This document shows positions 63,909 to 64,000 of a DNA stretch of 64,000 nt, one piece after another; within the stretch, counting starts at the first letter, position 1; each line of letters begins with the position of its first letter. Position numbers and translations under genes: made by a program. Location of the stretch: contig NZ_NWVC01000006.1 of assembly GCF_002374855.1 (NCBI RefSeq), forward strand, positions 62,001 through 126,000. The letters are read 5' to 3'. Below the pieces are notes generated by a model. It made no database searches. It was given only the letters and a program-made list of their open reading frames with translations, and was not told where the DNA came from. The DNA is from Sphingomonas adhaesiva. Its GTDB lineage: Bacteria; Pseudomonadota; Alphaproteobacteria; Sphingomonadales; Sphingomonadaceae.

Positions 63909-64000
63909 TTATCGACCAAACTTGGCCTCATCGAGCGCTCGGATGAAGCGGAGCAGGCTCAACACGGTCTCGAACACGTAGCGACCTTCGGCGATTCCAA
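63909..64000 (-). CDS. C-terminal fragment of an unidentified protein
   Basis: A leftward frame enters from the right edge and stops at TAA 63909-63911: GIAEGRYVFETVLSLLRFIR then ALDEAKFGR. The amphipathic, coding-like composition suggests the end of a real gene, but 29 residues do not identify a family. Confidence 0.4.
   Translation of the reverse strand, partial: GIAEGRYVFETVLSLLRFIRALDEAKFGR

Overview
The window is high-GC alphaproteobacterial chromosome, most likely Sphingomonas or a close relative (Sphingomonadales). The evidence is a carotenoid block (crtY, crtI, crtB), a TonB-dependent receptor, a mitochondrial-type Suv3 helicase, a ubiquinol-cytochrome c chaperone, CarD, 7Fe ferredoxin FdxA, BamE, and sucC placed next to etfBA. 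Genes are dense, many start with GTG, and many neighbours overlap by 4 nt. I found no rRNA, tRNA, CRISPR array, prophage or insertion sequence.

Left part (1-14,360): an EamA transporter fragment, an Old Yellow Enzyme, an M19 dipeptidase, an S41 lipoprotein protease, a frameshifted DUF1810 gene, two unannotated 35-residue membrane proteins behind a sigma-54-like promoter, a diguanylate cyclase and a secreted peroxiredoxin. A perfect 34-bp inverted repeat separates the peroxiredoxin from a rightward run hisN-crtY-crtI-LOG-crtB (lycopene cyclase, phytoene desaturase, LOG-type phosphoribohydrolase, phytoene synthase). A phospholipase-D-like protein and rpoZ follow.

Middle (14,360-42,360): pheS-pheT with a palindromic element inside the operon, an aldose epimerase, RF3, two MFS transporters, a TonB receptor divergent from a TetR regulator with a clear operator over the receptor promoter, a PmtA-like methyltransferase, and a Cdc48/VAT-type double AAA ATPase. 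A LysR regulator diverges from a candidate small RNA with its own promoter, anti-Shine-Dalgarno stretch and strong terminator; a LysR box sits near -65 of the predicted RNA start. Then come a cyclophilin, MgtE, DUF1489, YceD, a cytochrome bc1 chaperone, BamE, an RcnB-like protein, an NfrB/NfrA-like glycan pair, TauE/SafE with TIGR02186, and a HerA-type ATPase.

Right part (42,360-64,000): an M23 endopeptidase divergent from a Suv3-like helicase, followed by an S4 protein, fdxA and carD. Then a DUF2807 protein, a DinG-like helicase with SixA-like phosphatase, sucC, etfBA, a secreted cyclophilin and ung. A short AT-richer patch carries yefM-yoeB, a 45-residue orphan and a winged-helix protein. 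thiC follows with a TPP riboswitch, then two paralogous Tat-exported ferritin-like proteins. The window ends in a gene fragment.

Recurring intergenic features are several families of composite double-hairpin elements and three copies of a direct-repeat motif, TCAACATTnnCAACATT.
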